Shown here: piece after piece, positions 31,294 through 39,344 of the stretch
Layout: every line of letters starts with the position of its first letter
How positions within the stretch are numbered: the stretch's first letter is position 1
Source of the DNA: Nitrososphaerota archaeon
GTDB taxonomy: Archaea; Thermoproteota; Nitrososphaeria; Nitrososphaerales; Nitrosopumilaceae
Assembly (NCBI GenBank): GCA_021325615.1
Contig: JAJPGU010000024.1
Coordinates: forward strand, 1-44,414
DNA: 44,414 nucleotides
Direction of reading: 5' to 3'
Program-made: the position numbers and the translations under genes
The notes under the pieces: model-generated
What the model saw: the letters and a program-made list of their open reading frames with translations, nothing else
What the model was told of the DNA's origin: nothing
Databases searched by the model: none

Positions 31294-32568
31294 CTAGTTG
31301 CCGGTTTGGTTGGAAATTTTGCCGCCTAGTCTATTCATCTCGCTGATAAAGTTCGGATATGAGACATCGACAGACTGGGGATCTGTGACGGTGCAGTTTC
31401 CAACAAACATCCCGACAATGCAAAAGGCCATGAAAAGCCTGTGGTCATCTGCAGAGTCAAGATCCGCACCGGAAGGCGCCCTTGGAGCCTCAAGGACGAG
31501 GCCGTCCTCCCTTTCGCTTACTGACACGCCGATTTTTGAGAGTTCCCTTGCAAGTATGGCTATCCTGTCGGTCTCCTTGAATCTGGCATGCTTTACGTTG
31601 TAAATCTCGATGGGGCCTGAGGACTTGAGCGCAAGTATGGCAAGCGGGGGCAGGAGGTCGGGGGTGTTTGACAGGTCAAACCGTCCGCCAGAAAGAGTTG
31701 GCGGTGCCACCACGCGCACTGTCTCTCCAATCAGGATCCTTGCACCCATCTGCTCAAGGAAGGAAATCATATCCCTGTCGCCCTGGGGCAGGTCCCCTAT
31801 TGGTGCGGAGATCTGCATGTCGCCCCCTACCATGACTGCGGCAGACAGGAGGAGGGCCATGCTTGAAAAATCTGCGGGCACCGTAAAGTCTGATGCCGCA
31901 TATTCCTGCCTTGGAACCCGGTATTTCTTGTACGGGAGAACGGCATCTACGCTGACCCCGAATTTCTTCATCGTGGCAATTGTGGCGTCAAGGTACGGCT
32001 TGGAAACCAAGTCCCCTTCTATTTCGAGTGTGATTCCCTTCTCGGTCTTGGGGGCTGCAATAAGAAGTGCGGAAACAAACTGGCTTGAGACGGACCCGGA
32101 TATGGACGCGCTGCCGCCGGGAATCCTTCCTAGTATGGTAATGGGGGGGCTGCCACCTGTCGAGGTACACGTTGCCCCGAGGCTGGTGAGTGCGTCAAGG
32201 AGGGGCTGCATGGGGCGTTTTCTCAGGCTGGCGTCGCCCGTCAGTGTTATCTTGGCATCTGCAAGCGAGGCTATGGCGGCTGCTATCCTTATCGTCGTCC
32301 CGGAATTTGAGGCGTCTATCTCGGCCGAGGTCGGATTCACGCCACCCGTCCCTTCCACGGTCAGCGTCGGGCCATCAATCGAGATCTTTGCTCCCAAAGA
32401 CCTGCATGCCCCTATGGTTGCAAGGGTATCGCGAGACAACAGGACGTTTCTTATCGTGCTTTTTCCATTTGCAAGCGAGGACAAAAAGACTGCGCGGTGC
32501 GTGTAGCTCTTGTTGGGGGGGCATGAGATGGTGCCGGAAAGCACCGACTTTGACACCCTACACTTCAT
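31294..32568 (-). CDS. aroA: 3-phosphoshikimate 1-carboxyvinyltransferase (EPSP synthase, AroA)
   Basis: 424 aa. Motifs: PPNKSYTHRAVFLSSLANG (PEP/shikimate-3-phosphate site), DASNSGTTIRIAAAIASL, SLRKRPMQPLLDAL, the domain-2 QFVSALLIAAP region and KHARFKETDRIAILARELSKIG near the C-terminus. It joins PEP to shikimate-3-phosphate. ATG 32568 overlaps the shikimate kinase stop by 11 bp. The aroE-aroK-aroA run is one transcription unit. Confidence 0.96.
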   Translation of the reverse strand: MKCRVSKSVLSGTISCPPNKSYTHRAVFLSSLANGKSTIRNVLLSRDTLATIGACRSLGAKISIDGPTLTVEGTGGVNPTSAEIDASNSGTTIRIAAAIASLADAKITLTGDASLRKRPMQPLLDALTSLGATCTSTGGSPPITILGRIPGGSASISGSVSSQFVSALLIAAPKTEKGITLEIEGDLVSKPYLDATIATMKKFGVSVDAVLPYKKYRVPRQEYAASDFTVPADFSSMALLLSAAVMVGGDMQISAPIGDLPQGDRDMISFLEQMGARILIGETVRVVAPPTLSGGRFDLSNTPDLLPPLAILALKSSGPIEIYNVKHARFKETDRIAILARELSKIGVSVSEREDGLVLEAPRAPSGADLDSADDHRLFMAFCIVGMFVGNCTVTDPQSVDVSYPNFISEMNRLGGKISNQTGN

Positions 32569-33412
32569 GGGCCTCTGCCTTCTTGTTGTTAAGGGGTGAT
32601 ACTAGCACGGCGCCTTCAAGTGGCGCAAAAACCTTCCTGATGGCCGAAACCTTGTCGTTCCTTGCAACGGCTGCTATCGCAGGACCGTTTCCCGACACTG
32701 AGGCTCCCAGAGCCCCGCTTTCCATGAGGCCAGTAAGAATCCTCGGGTCTGAGCCCAAGATGGAGGAGGTCGCAAGGCCGTTGAGGATCATTGCGTTCCA
32801 ATAGTCGGATTTGTTTGCAAGATCCCATGCTTGTGCAAAAACATTTTGCAGTATTTTCAGCTTCTTCACATTGCCCCTCTTGCGTGACTTTGGAATGAAT
32901 ATGACTGCGGAAAGATCTTCTGGAGCCTTCTCCAACCTGATAATCTTGATGTTTGAATTGTCGGTGACAACAAACCCGCCGAAATAGCACCCGCATGCGT
33001 CATCAAAGGCCCCGGTTATGCTAACCTTTGACTTGATTGAGGCAAGGACGCCGTCCCTGAGTATCTCCATGTCTGTGGCGCGAGGCTTGAAAATTTTTGC
33101 ACATGCAAGCGAAACGGCAGAGGATATGGCACTTGAGCTTTTCAGACCGTATCCTGAGGGTATCTCGGTGTTCACAGAAACCCTGATCTTGTTCCTCTCA
33201 AGGTCCGCCTTTGGGACTGAGGTTTCTATGACCGACTTTATCAGGCGTGCGCTCAGGTTTGATTCCTTGTTGTCATAAATTATGCCCCTTCCAGGGACTG
33301 CCTCGACTTGGGCCTCAATCCCGAGGGATATTCCGAGGGTTGCCCCCCTCCCCGTGGCAATTGCATTTACGATTGAAATGGCGCCGTGCATGGACGCCCT
33401 TGATAGGACCAT
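32558..33412 (-). CDS. aroK: Archaeal shikimate kinase (GHMP kinase family)
   Basis: 284 aa from ATG 33412, one base after the aroE stop; an alternative start 15 bp upstream would overlap aroE. The GHMP ATP-binding motif is GYGLKSSSAISSAVSLA, preceded by VNAIATGRGATLGISLGIE. The late ASVSGNGPAIAAVA is the third GHMP motif. This unrelated replacement of bacterial AroK phosphorylates shikimate in archaea. Confidence 0.94.
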   Translation of the reverse strand: MVLSRASMHGAISIVNAIATGRGATLGISLGIEAQVEAVPGRGIIYDNKESNLSARLIKSVIETSVPKADLERNKIRVSVNTEIPSGYGLKSSSAISSAVSLACAKIFKPRATDMEILRDGVLASIKSKVSITGAFDDACGCYFGGFVVTDNSNIKIIRLEKAPEDLSAVIFIPKSRKRGNVKKLKILQNVFAQAWDLANKSDYWNAMILNGLATSSILGSDPRILTGLMESGALGASVSGNGPAIAAVARNDKVSAIRKVFAPLEGAVLVSPLNNKKAEAHEV

Positions 33413-33413
33413 C

Positions 33414-34235
33414 CTAGAACCTTCCAAGCAGCGTCAATTTCATCGCTTCGTACGGGGCAGGCCTGCCTATCCATATTTCAAAGGATTTCATCGCCTGTGC
33501 AATCAGCATCTCCCATCCATATATGATGTTGGCCTTCCGTTCCTTTGCCCCTAAAATCAAGGGGGTCTCGACGGGCATGTAGACGATGTCATATACTATG
33601 GAACTGCTGGTTATGTTTTTGGTGGATATTGGAAGCCCGATCCCCTTGAGGCCCACCGATGTGGCATTTATGATAATTTTGAAACTGGAGGCAATGTCGC
33701 CAGCTGTGGCAATGTCCACGTTGTCTGACTCGACCCCTAAGCTGCGCACAAAACTTGCGAGACTCTCGGCATTTTCGGGAGTCCTGTTGGCTATGGTTAT
33801 CTTCCTTGCCTTCTGCCTTGCAAGCCCTACCACGATGGCCCTTGCAGCACCCCCTGCACCCACCACGAGGGCATCCGTTCCCGCCAGGTCGATGTTCCTC
33901 TTCCTGATGGGGTCCAAGAACCCGTCGATATCAGTGTTGTATCCCTTTAGGTGCCCATTTGTGTTGACCACGGTATTTGTTGCCCCGACGGTCTTACATT
34001 CAAGGTCTGCCTCATCAAGAAGCCTCATCATGTCCACCTTGTGGGGGATTGTTACATTAAATCCTGAAATCCCTATCTTTTTCAGGTCTGCTATGCCGGC
34101 GTCCAGCTCCCCCCTTGGTATCCTGTATGCAATGTAGGTGCAGTCAAGGCCGAGGAAGGCAAATGACGCGTTGTGCAGGGCTGGCGAAAGCGAATGATCA
34201 ATCGGATCCCCAATCACGGCATAGGTCCTTGTCAT
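33414..34235 (-). CDS. aroE: Shikimate dehydrogenase (AroE)
   Basis: 273 aa. Substrate site SLSPALHNASF (15-25), catalytic Lys66 in NVTIPHK and Asp101 in NTDIDGF, NADP Rossmann motif VVGAGGAARAIV. It reduces 3-dehydroshikimate to shikimate. CCTTAAATC about 31 bp upstream is a reasonable TATA box. First gene of the aroE-aroK-aroA unit. Confidence 0.96.
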   Translation of the reverse strand: MTRTYAVIGDPIDHSLSPALHNASFAFLGLDCTYIAYRIPRGELDAGIADLKKIGISGFNVTIPHKVDMMRLLDEADLECKTVGATNTVVNTNGHLKGYNTDIDGFLDPIRKRNIDLAGTDALVVGAGGAARAIVVGLARQKARKITIANRTPENAESLASFVRSLGVESDNVDIATAGDIASSFKIIINATSVGLKGIGLPISTKNITSSSIVYDIVYMPVETPLILGAKERKANIIYGWEMLIAQAMKSFEIWIGRPAPYEAMKLTLLGRF

Positions 34236-34291
34236 TGAAAACTAATTCAACCAGCTCGTGATTTAAGGATACGGCAGAGTGCGGCGCCTCT

Positions 34292-34573
34292 TCAAACTCC
34301 AAAACTGTTGGTTCTTGAGTAAATTTTCTTCAGTCGGGATCCGCACTTGGGGCAGGAATTCTGCTGGTGTATTGTCGCGCAATCAAGACAGACAAATCTG
34401 GATTCGCGGGTATTGGAAGACTTGTACTGGTATACGATTATGTAGGCAAGGGCTACGACCCAGACTAGTATCAACAAAGGTATGAGGCGGAATATTCCTA
34501 GGACAACGCTCACGATTATGGCAAGCACAGTGACGTTCCTTGGCACATTGCTGGAAAAACTGCCGCCTCTCAT
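34292..34573 (-). CDS. Membrane-anchored zinc-ribbon protein, 93 aa
   Basis: Residues about 14-48 form one or two hydrophobic segments (VTVLAIIVSVVLGIF and LIPLLILVWVVALAYIIVY). The C-terminal part holds a zinc ribbon (CLDC and CPKC, about residues 63-77) in the cytoplasm. Unknown function. ATG 34573 is 27 bp after TTATTATAAAAG, so it is leaderless and separate from aroE. Confidence 0.75.
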   Translation of the reverse strand: MRGGSFSSNVPRNVTVLAIIVSVVLGIFRLIPLLILVWVVALAYIIVYQYKSSNTRESRFVCLDCATIHQQNSCPKCGSRLKKIYSRTNSFGV

Positions 34574-34670
34574 GCCTCATTCTAATCCTTTCTTTTATAA
34601 TAAGGTGGCTAGGCAGGCGTCCTTCCTGCCGGAGATTAGTTAATTAATCCAAAAATTTCTAGGAAAAGAG

Positions 34671-34907
34671 TTGGACTCTGACGACTTTAGGGACATGGTG
34701 GAGGAATGTGGCAAAATCCTGGACGAAAGCCTAGGAATCCTTGCAGATGTCGAATTTGAATTTGAATCCTCAAAGGAGGACGTGGTACGGCCAGGCATGA
34801 CAAAAAGCGAACTTGTTGACATGGCCCACGAAGTTGCAGACAACGCGAGGGTAAAAAAGGCCGAGGCCTCGTTCGTCCGCAGGCATTTTGAGTCAGGTCC
34901 AGCCTAG
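34671..34907 (+). CDS. Small acidic helical protein, 78 aa
   Basis: TTG start, about 27 bp after TTAATTAAT. The product is mostly helical with an acidic first half (SDDFRDMVEECGKILDES, DVEFEFESSKED) and a basic C-terminus (ARVKKAEASFVRRHF). No family recognised. It faces aroD with a 14-bp gap. Confidence 0.55.
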   Translation: MDSDDFRDMVEECGKILDESLGILADVEFEFESSKEDVVRPGMTKSELVDMAHEVADNARVKKAEASFVRRHFESGPA

Positions 34908-34921
34908 GGTTTCAACGACCG

Positions 34922-35593
34922 CTATTTCTGCAATCTGAATATTTCCTTCATCTCGTCAAGGCTGAACTGGCCCGGAGCTATGGGCCTGCCTAGGGAGACA
35001 TAGGTGAACGGGCTGCCAAGGCGCGTGCAGAGAATGCGGGACATCCTGCCATAATCGCCCATTGCAAAGGCAATCATGTTTTCTTTCCTTGGCCTTTTGT
35101 AAAGGCTCAGAACCCTGAGGGTATCCTCGATGGTTCTCGCAGTGGTAACTATCTTGACGTTGTCGGAAAAGGAATGCATCTTCCTTAACATTGTCATCAG
35201 GACCTGCTTGTTTGGAGTCTTTGAAAAGTCATGCCAGGAAACAAGGATGTTTGTGTTGCGTCTTTTGAGATACTGGTAAAGGCCGGGGTTTTTCCGCAAC
35301 GTATTGTATTCGACGTCTAAGAGGTATGGATCGTATTCTGCTATAAGCTTGAGGATGGATATTCTTTCAGGCTCTTTTCCTGAAAACCTTCCGCCCTCAG
35401 ACCGCGGCCTGAGCGTGCAGACGCACCTTTTCAGGTATGGTTTTGCGCTGTCCAGACACTCTGGAATTTTGTTTGTTATTAAAAAATCAAGACGCAGTTC
35501 CGCGTAGTCGGACCTGCGCAAGGCCTTTTTTGCTTCTGTAACAAGCTTTGCTACGCTAGACGCGCCGATTGATACGCATGTTTTGCTGGCCAA
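34922..35593 (-). CDS. aroD: 3-dehydroquinate dehydratase, type I (AroD)
   Basis: 223 aa. Type I features: Glu32 in AELRLDF, catalytic His121 in SWHDF and Schiff-base Lys147 in VKIVTTA, with GSPFTYVSLGRPIAPGQ near the C-terminus. It dehydrates 3-dehydroquinate to 3-dehydroshikimate. The TTG start at 35593 begins just before the first strand; the ATG nearby is out of frame. Confidence 0.95.
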   Translation of the reverse strand: MASKTCVSIGASSVAKLVTEAKKALRRSDYAELRLDFLITNKIPECLDSAKPYLKRCVCTLRPRSEGGRFSGKEPERISILKLIAEYDPYLLDVEYNTLRKNPGLYQYLKRRNTNILVSWHDFSKTPNKQVLMTMLRKMHSFSDNVKIVTTARTIEDTLRVLSLYKRPRKENMIAFAMGDYGRMSRILCTRLGSPFTYVSLGRPIAPGQFSLDEMKEIFRLQK

Positions 35594-35621
35594 TTCTCAC
35601 TATGGAAATTTGTTTTTCCAG

Positions 35622-35921
35622 CTAACCTGTCTTGTTCTGACTTGGTATGCATGCTTCCCAGTGCTTCAACACGGCACATTCGCTTGGGTTGCGCTGCGCA
35701 TTCCCTAACGCCTGCTTCATTGCTGACCATTCCTGAGGTGTGCACAGGTGGTCTCCACAAACATGTTGTCCTCCAGGAAACCTGTCGGTCTTGTGGTTGT
35801 CTTGCAGGTACTGGAAGTCCCGCGGCTCTAATGCGCTAGCAGAAGGTATTGCAACTGCATAGATCACTATGGCCGACAGTGCCACTGCCGCCAATCCAAA
35901 TCGTAGTTTTTTATTTAGCAT
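35622..35921 (-). CDS. Small secreted Cys-containing protein, 99 aa
   Basis: A signal peptide (MLNKKLRFGLAAVALSAIVIYAVAIPSASA) is followed by a 68-residue mature domain with four Cys (CGDHLCTPQEW, then ECAVLKHWEACIP), probably two disulfides. His- and Trp-containing loops could bind metal. Family not recognised. ATG 35921 lies about 29 bp after ACATATACTA. It lies 28 bp upstream of aroD on the same strand. Confidence 0.75.
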   Translation of the reverse strand: MLNKKLRFGLAAVALSAIVIYAVAIPSASALEPRDFQYLQDNHKTDRFPGGQHVCGDHLCTPQEWSAMKQALGNAQRNPSECAVLKHWEACIPSQNKTG

Positions 35922-36072
35922 CTAACGGGCTTTAATATCTAACTAGTATATGTACATTAGCATACAACGTTCGTTGATCCTATGACCTAAAATAATGCGA
36001 CCCCGCCAACGCCCGCCCGGGTGTAGCGAACGACAAGGAAACTTTTATGAAACGAAGGGTTATTGAAAGAAC

Positions 36073-36369
36073 ATGAGCACGGAAAATAGACCTGAAGCAA
36101 AGGACACCATCTTTATCGGAAAAAAGCCTTTGATGGCATATGTGACATCGGCGCTCATCCAGCTTGCTAACAACCCGAGAGTTTTGATAAAGGCAAGAGG
36201 GCTTAGCATAGGTCGGGCTGTTGACGTGGCACAAATAATTGCTAGAAGGACCGAGGGTTCTGGGTATGCAATCGGCGAGATAAAGATAAGCTCCGAACAG
36301 CTGGAATCCAACGACGGAAGGTCAAGAAATGTTTCCACAATTGAAATCGAAGTAAAGAGAAATGCCTAG
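36073..36369 (+). CDS. albA: DNA/RNA-binding protein Alba
   Basis: 98 aa. Alba fold: IFIGKKPLMAYVTSALIQL with the DNA-contacting Lys pair, VLIKARGLSIGRAVDVAQIIARR, and the C-terminal hairpin VSTIEIEVKR. A chromatin and RNA-binding protein of archaea. ATG 36073 is about 28 bp after ACTTTTATG. A strong inverted repeat follows the stop codon. Confidence 0.95.
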   Translation: MSTENRPEAKDTIFIGKKPLMAYVTSALIQLANNPRVLIKARGLSIGRAVDVAQIIARRTEGSGYAIGEIKISSEQLESNDGRSRNVSTIEIEVKRNA

Positions 36370-36372
36370 ACT

Positions 36373-36405
36373 CTAAAACATGTTTTAAAAAAAGACATGT
36401 TTTAG
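36373..36405 (+). terminator. Inverted repeat after alba
   Basis: CTAAAACATG (36373-36382) pairs with CATGTTTTAG (36396-36405) around an A/T-rich 13-nt loop. The left arm also contains the palindrome AAAACATGTTTT. It is either a transcript-end hairpin for alba or a double operator; the next gene starts 72 bp later. Confidence 0.5.
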
Positions 36406-36476
36406 CGGATTTTCTTTAACGCTAAAAAAACGGCGACGCTTCTTGCAAATATTAAATACCGACCAAATCAAGGAAG

Positions 36477-37325
36477 GTGTTGTGGAAACCAAACTCGATA
36501 ATGGTGTCTGACTCGAGGGATCTCTCCAATATTTCTAAAAACTCGGTTTCGCTCACCGTGACCTCCCCGCCATATCATAATGCCATCAACTACGACCAAC
36601 ACCAATCAAGCAAAAAGTGGTACCGCGGAACCGTCGGCTCGCCCCTTGAGAACTGGGTGGAGGAAATGAAGCAGGTTTTCTCGCAGGTTTTTCAGGTCAC
36701 CAAGCCGGGAGGATTCTGCTGCATAGTGATTGGTAACGAAATAATCGAGGACAAAGCCAAGCTTCCACTGCCGGCAATCCTGTCCGTGGAGCTTACGAGG
36801 AAGGAGGTTGGGTGGAAATTCTTCGAAGAAATCATTTGGAACAAGGTTACAGGGGGAAAGAAGAGGTTCAGGGTGACAATACAGCACCCCTATCCAACGT
36901 ACTATTATCCGAATATCATGCATGAGCAGATTATCATACTCAGAAAGGAACCATTCCATAACATGAAAGACAGCAAGAGCAGGCTGGTGATAGGCGACCT
37001 CATGAAAAAAGAGGTTGCAAATTCGGTGTGGCACATAGCCCCAGTGCCCCCCAGCTATAGGAGGTACCACCCTGCAGCATTTCCTGAAGAAATTCCGTAC
37101 AGGCTTATCACGCTATACAGCAATGTGGGTGACCTGGTCCTGGACCCATTTGTCGGAAGCGGCCAAACCACGAAGATGGCAAGGTTCCTCAAGCGCAGGT
37201 ACCTGGGGGTGGACAAGTCCGAGAAGTACGTCAGTGTTGCGAAACAAAGGACTGGGGAGCCACCGCTCCTCCGCAAGATGCAGCTGGTGCCAAACTGGAA
37301 GGTACCGGCACCACTTGATTCCTAA
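36477..37325 (+). CDS. Orphan DNA methyltransferase (beta class, SPPY motif, probably m4C)
   Basis: 282 aa. Motif IV TSPPYHN (residues 29-35) comes before motif I DPFVGSGQTT (223-232), the beta-class order. SPPY is typical of N4-cytosine methyltransferases. The middle (about 120-205) is the target-recognition region. No restriction gene, specificity subunit or mobile element adjoins it, so it is a solitary methylase. Start GTG 36477 or TTG 36480; ATTAAATACC lies about 25 bp upstream. Confidence 0.9.
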   Translation: MLWKPNSIMVSDSRDLSNISKNSVSLTVTSPPYHNAINYDQHQSSKKWYRGTVGSPLENWVEEMKQVFSQVFQVTKPGGFCCIVIGNEIIEDKAKLPLPAILSVELTRKEVGWKFFEEIIWNKVTGGKKRFRVTIQHPYPTYYYPNIMHEQIIILRKEPFHNMKDSKSRLVIGDLMKKEVANSVWHIAPVPPSYRRYHPAAFPEEIPYRLITLYSNVGDLVLDPFVGSGQTTKMARFLKRRYLGVDKSEKYVSVAKQRTGEPPLLRKMQLVPNWKVPAPLDS

Positions 37326-37376
37326 GACTGCACAAATGATCGTAAAGGTTATCTAGCAAGTTTAGCCAACAAAGCC

Positions 37377-37580
37377 ATGGTAACCACTAACAGCAAGTCG
37401 TATTTCCGAGAGGTTGAAAAAAGCCACAGGAAATACAGTGCTGCGCTAAGGAGAGCCAGAACACGACAGGCCGTAATGAACCTCTACTGGAGGCACAAGA
37501 AACAACACGAGGCTCTTCTAAAACGACATCTCCGGGAAGAGATGGTTGATGTCGTTCAAATTAAAAAGAAATTCAAGTAA
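37377..37580 (+). CDS. Small basic helical protein, 67 aa
   Basis: Rich in Lys, Arg and His (KSHRKYSAALRRARTRQAV, HKKQHEALLKRHLREE) and almost wholly helical, likely nucleic-acid binding. No family recognised. GGTTATCTAG about 30 bp upstream of ATG 37377 may be the TATA box. It follows the methyltransferase by 51 bp. Confidence 0.6.
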   Translation: MVTTNSKSYFREVEKSHRKYSAALRRARTRQAVMNLYWRHKKQHEALLKRHLREEMVDVVQIKKKFK

Positions 37581-37617
37581 TTTCTTCTTTTTATTTAAAA
37601 CGGGGCCATGCCCTAAA

Positions 37618-37779
37618 CTAGAGGGAGCCCATCCATGCTTTTGCCACGCTTGCATCTGATCCAGTATCCTTTGCCTTTGCAAGCCTTTCCCTGTTCTCCT
37701 TGTGTGATGAGGAGGCTATGTGGTTTTCCACATCCTTCTCCTCAAGTTCCACAGAACAGATGTTGCACCGGAGGGCCAT
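37618..37779 (-). CDS. C2H2-like zinc-finger mini-protein, 53 aa
   Basis: ATG 37779. Zinc site CNIC (residues 5-8), then His20 and His26, a C2H2 finger with 11-residue spacing. A basic/Ala-rich helical tail follows (ENRERLAKAKDTGSDASVAKAW). TTATTATAAGG is centred about 27 bp upstream, so it is leaderless. Possible DNA- or RNA-binding protein. Clear promoter and zinc ligands support a real gene. Confidence 0.7.
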   Translation of the reverse strand: MALRCNICSVELEEKDVENHIASSSHKENRERLAKAKDTGSDASVAKAWMGSL

Positions 37780-37800
37780 GGTTGGTCCTGCCAAATTTCC

Positions 37801-37959
37801 TTATAATAAGTTGGTGAACAAGTTCGGTTCAAACGCAATTCCATCTGGTACGCCAATCGGTCTGTTGCTGTTTGCTTCAACAATTCCTATGGCGGATGCG
37901 AGCGACCGGTCCCACGCAATCCCAATTTCATGAAAGTCGCAAGTCGAATCTGGTGGCAA
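37801..37959 (-). CDS. Probable mini-protein, 52 aa
   Basis: Minus-strand TTG frame ending 21 bp before the zinc-finger gene. The product reads LPPDSTCDFHEIGIAWDRSL, then a segment with GIVEANSNRPIGVPDGIAF and FTNLL at the end; it looks like real coding sequence. TTTTTAAATTTC about 31 bp upstream may be the TATA box. No family recognised. Its stop codon lies inside the next gene's TATA box. Confidence 0.45.
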   Translation of the reverse strand: MPPDSTCDFHEIGIAWDRSLASAIGIVEANSNRPIGVPDGIAFEPNLFTNLL

Positions 37960-38288
37960 GGTTTGGAGGCTGGTGGCCCGCGATGAAATTTAAAAAAAAA
38001 TTCCGCACAATAGGATCTGCGATCATCGTTGTAAAATCTAATTGCTGTTTTTTTCGAAATTTTCGAGCGTTAATGTTATATCCATGTTGTTTGGTGGTAT
38101 TGATAATTAATTGCCAAGGGGGCATGGAACTGATTTTCCACGCAAACGGGGAGTAGGCGTGTGCCCCCTTGACATTGCGATCTTGATCGGACTAACATAT
38201 TTAGATTTATCTGCACTTTTATTCGTGCCAAGCACGCCTAGGGTGGGGCAACGTGGGCTCTTTTGGGTATTCAGGCACGGCGCAGAGG
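37960..38288. other. Gap before the dehydroquinate synthase gene; mostly unassigned
   Basis: No convincing protein gene. It holds an AT-rich stretch (37984-38050), a TATA-like AATGTTATATCC (38072-38083), the candidate structured RNA at 38105-38174 and another AT-rich promoter-like stretch (38190-38225). Confidence 0.5.
38105..38174 (+). ncRNA. Candidate structured RNA (three-way junction)
   Basis: CAAGGGGGCA (38115-38124) pairs perfectly with TGCCCCCTTG (38162-38171), and two more pairs can form beyond one mismatch. Enclosed are TGGAA-CTGATT-TTCCA and, directly after, CGC...GCG (extendable to CACGC/GCGTG) with a 13-nt loop. The arms nearly fill the closed region. GTTATATCC about 26 bp upstream would start transcription near 38105. 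Function unknown; proposed from pairing and promoter spacing only. Confidence 0.4.
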
Positions 38289-39344
38289 TTATTTTTCCAC
38301 GATGTATTCGTCGTCAACTTCCATGCCAAAATGCCTCCCTGTGGCAGGCTTGGCGTATGCAAGCACCAAATCTCCCTTCTTGAGGTGGGTCACGGATATG
38401 AGGTGGCCGTTGGGCCGCACGAACCTGATTGTCTCGGCGTTCTGAGCAATAATCCCCCCGACCTCGTCTCCCACCTGGGCCTTTATCATGAGCATCGGCC
38501 TGCTTTCTATCTTCGAGCGCCCCACGGTAGCCCTCCTTGCCCTGCCATGCGAATCCGTCACGAGAACCTCTGATCCAGTTTCAAGCTCTGAAAGATACTT
38601 TGTAGTGCCGTCGGGTGACAGCGTATAGCAATGTACCGCACCGGCATTTACCCTGAATGGTCTTGGGGAGGTGAATGAGGATCCTACCGACTCGTTGTGT
38701 ACCAAAAACAGGAAATTTGACCTGCTTCCTATCAGCATGCCCTCACCACGGCCCAGCATGGATGCGGTGTCAACGCAAACCCTCTCGCCGTTCCCGACCT
38801 CTTTTATCTCGAGTATCTTGGCGGGCTTTAGATCAAAATTTTTCGTCCCGAGGTATACCAGGGCCTCCCTCACCTCGGCAAGAGAACCGGTGGAAAAGAT
38901 GACGCCGTCCACGCCTATCTCTAGTATGGAAAACATCTTGCGTACCTCCTCGGGCGAGTTGGCTATTGCAAAAATCCTTGTATGTACCTTGTGGAGCTTG
39001 GCAATGATATTTTCAAGCGGGATTATTTTCCAGTCTTTCACTTCGACGACGACAAAATCAAGGCCCCCTTTAGAAATCTGCAGTATCCTGTCAATGTCAT
39101 CATTTGAGAGTACCTGGAACCTCATGCCTGTCTTTCTGCCCTTTATCCTTGCTGCCTTTTCAGAAATGACATAATCTGCACTTGGAGATGTGTATATCGT
39201 AGCTAGCCTTGTCTTCAAACCCCTTAGTTGGGAAGGGTCGACATTTGCAATCTTGATTCCCTCCTTTTCAATCTCAGACAGGAATTTGGTCATTTGGCCC
39301 CGTGACACCTTGGGGGCTATTATCAACTCTCTATTTTTTGCCAA
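38289..39344 (-). CDS. aroB': 3-dehydroquinate synthase II (archaeal)
   Basis: 351 aa. The archaeal enzyme family that turns ADTH into 3-dehydroquinate with NAD-dependent oxidative deamination. Typical stretches: VVEVKDWKIIPLENIIA, GVDGVIFSTGS, GRGEGMLIGSRSNFLFLVHNES, RPFRVNAGAVHCYTL and RFVRPNGHLISVTHLKKGD. ATG 39344 overlaps the ADTH synthase end by 14 bp, so the first two steps of the archaeal shikimate route are co-translated. Confidence 0.95.
   Translation of the reverse strand: MAKNRELIIAPKVSRGQMTKFLSEIEKEGIKIANVDPSQLRGLKTRLATIYTSPSADYVISEKAARIKGRKTGMRFQVLSNDDIDRILQISKGGLDFVVVEVKDWKIIPLENIIAKLHKVHTRIFAIANSPEEVRKMFSILEIGVDGVIFSTGSLAEVREALVYLGTKNFDLKPAKILEIKEVGNGERVCVDTASMLGRGEGMLIGSRSNFLFLVHNESVGSSFTSPRPFRVNAGAVHCYTLSPDGTTKYLSELETGSEVLVTDSHGRARRATVGRSKIESRPMLMIKAQVGDEVGGIIAQNAETIRFVRPNGHLISVTHLKKGDLVLAYAKPATGRHFGMEVDDEYIVEK

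Noticed and set aside
30908-31297. 129-codon plus-strand frame rich in Leu/Phe
   Set aside because: It is the reverse of the Lys/Glu-rich 45-aa gene, giving false hydrophobicity.
36477-37325. Restriction-modification system
   Set aside because: No endonuclease or specificity gene on either side; neighbours are alba and mini-proteins.
37928-38125. 65-codon minus-strand frame
   Set aside because: Composition is poor, and it overlaps both the better 52-aa frame and the candidate RNA.
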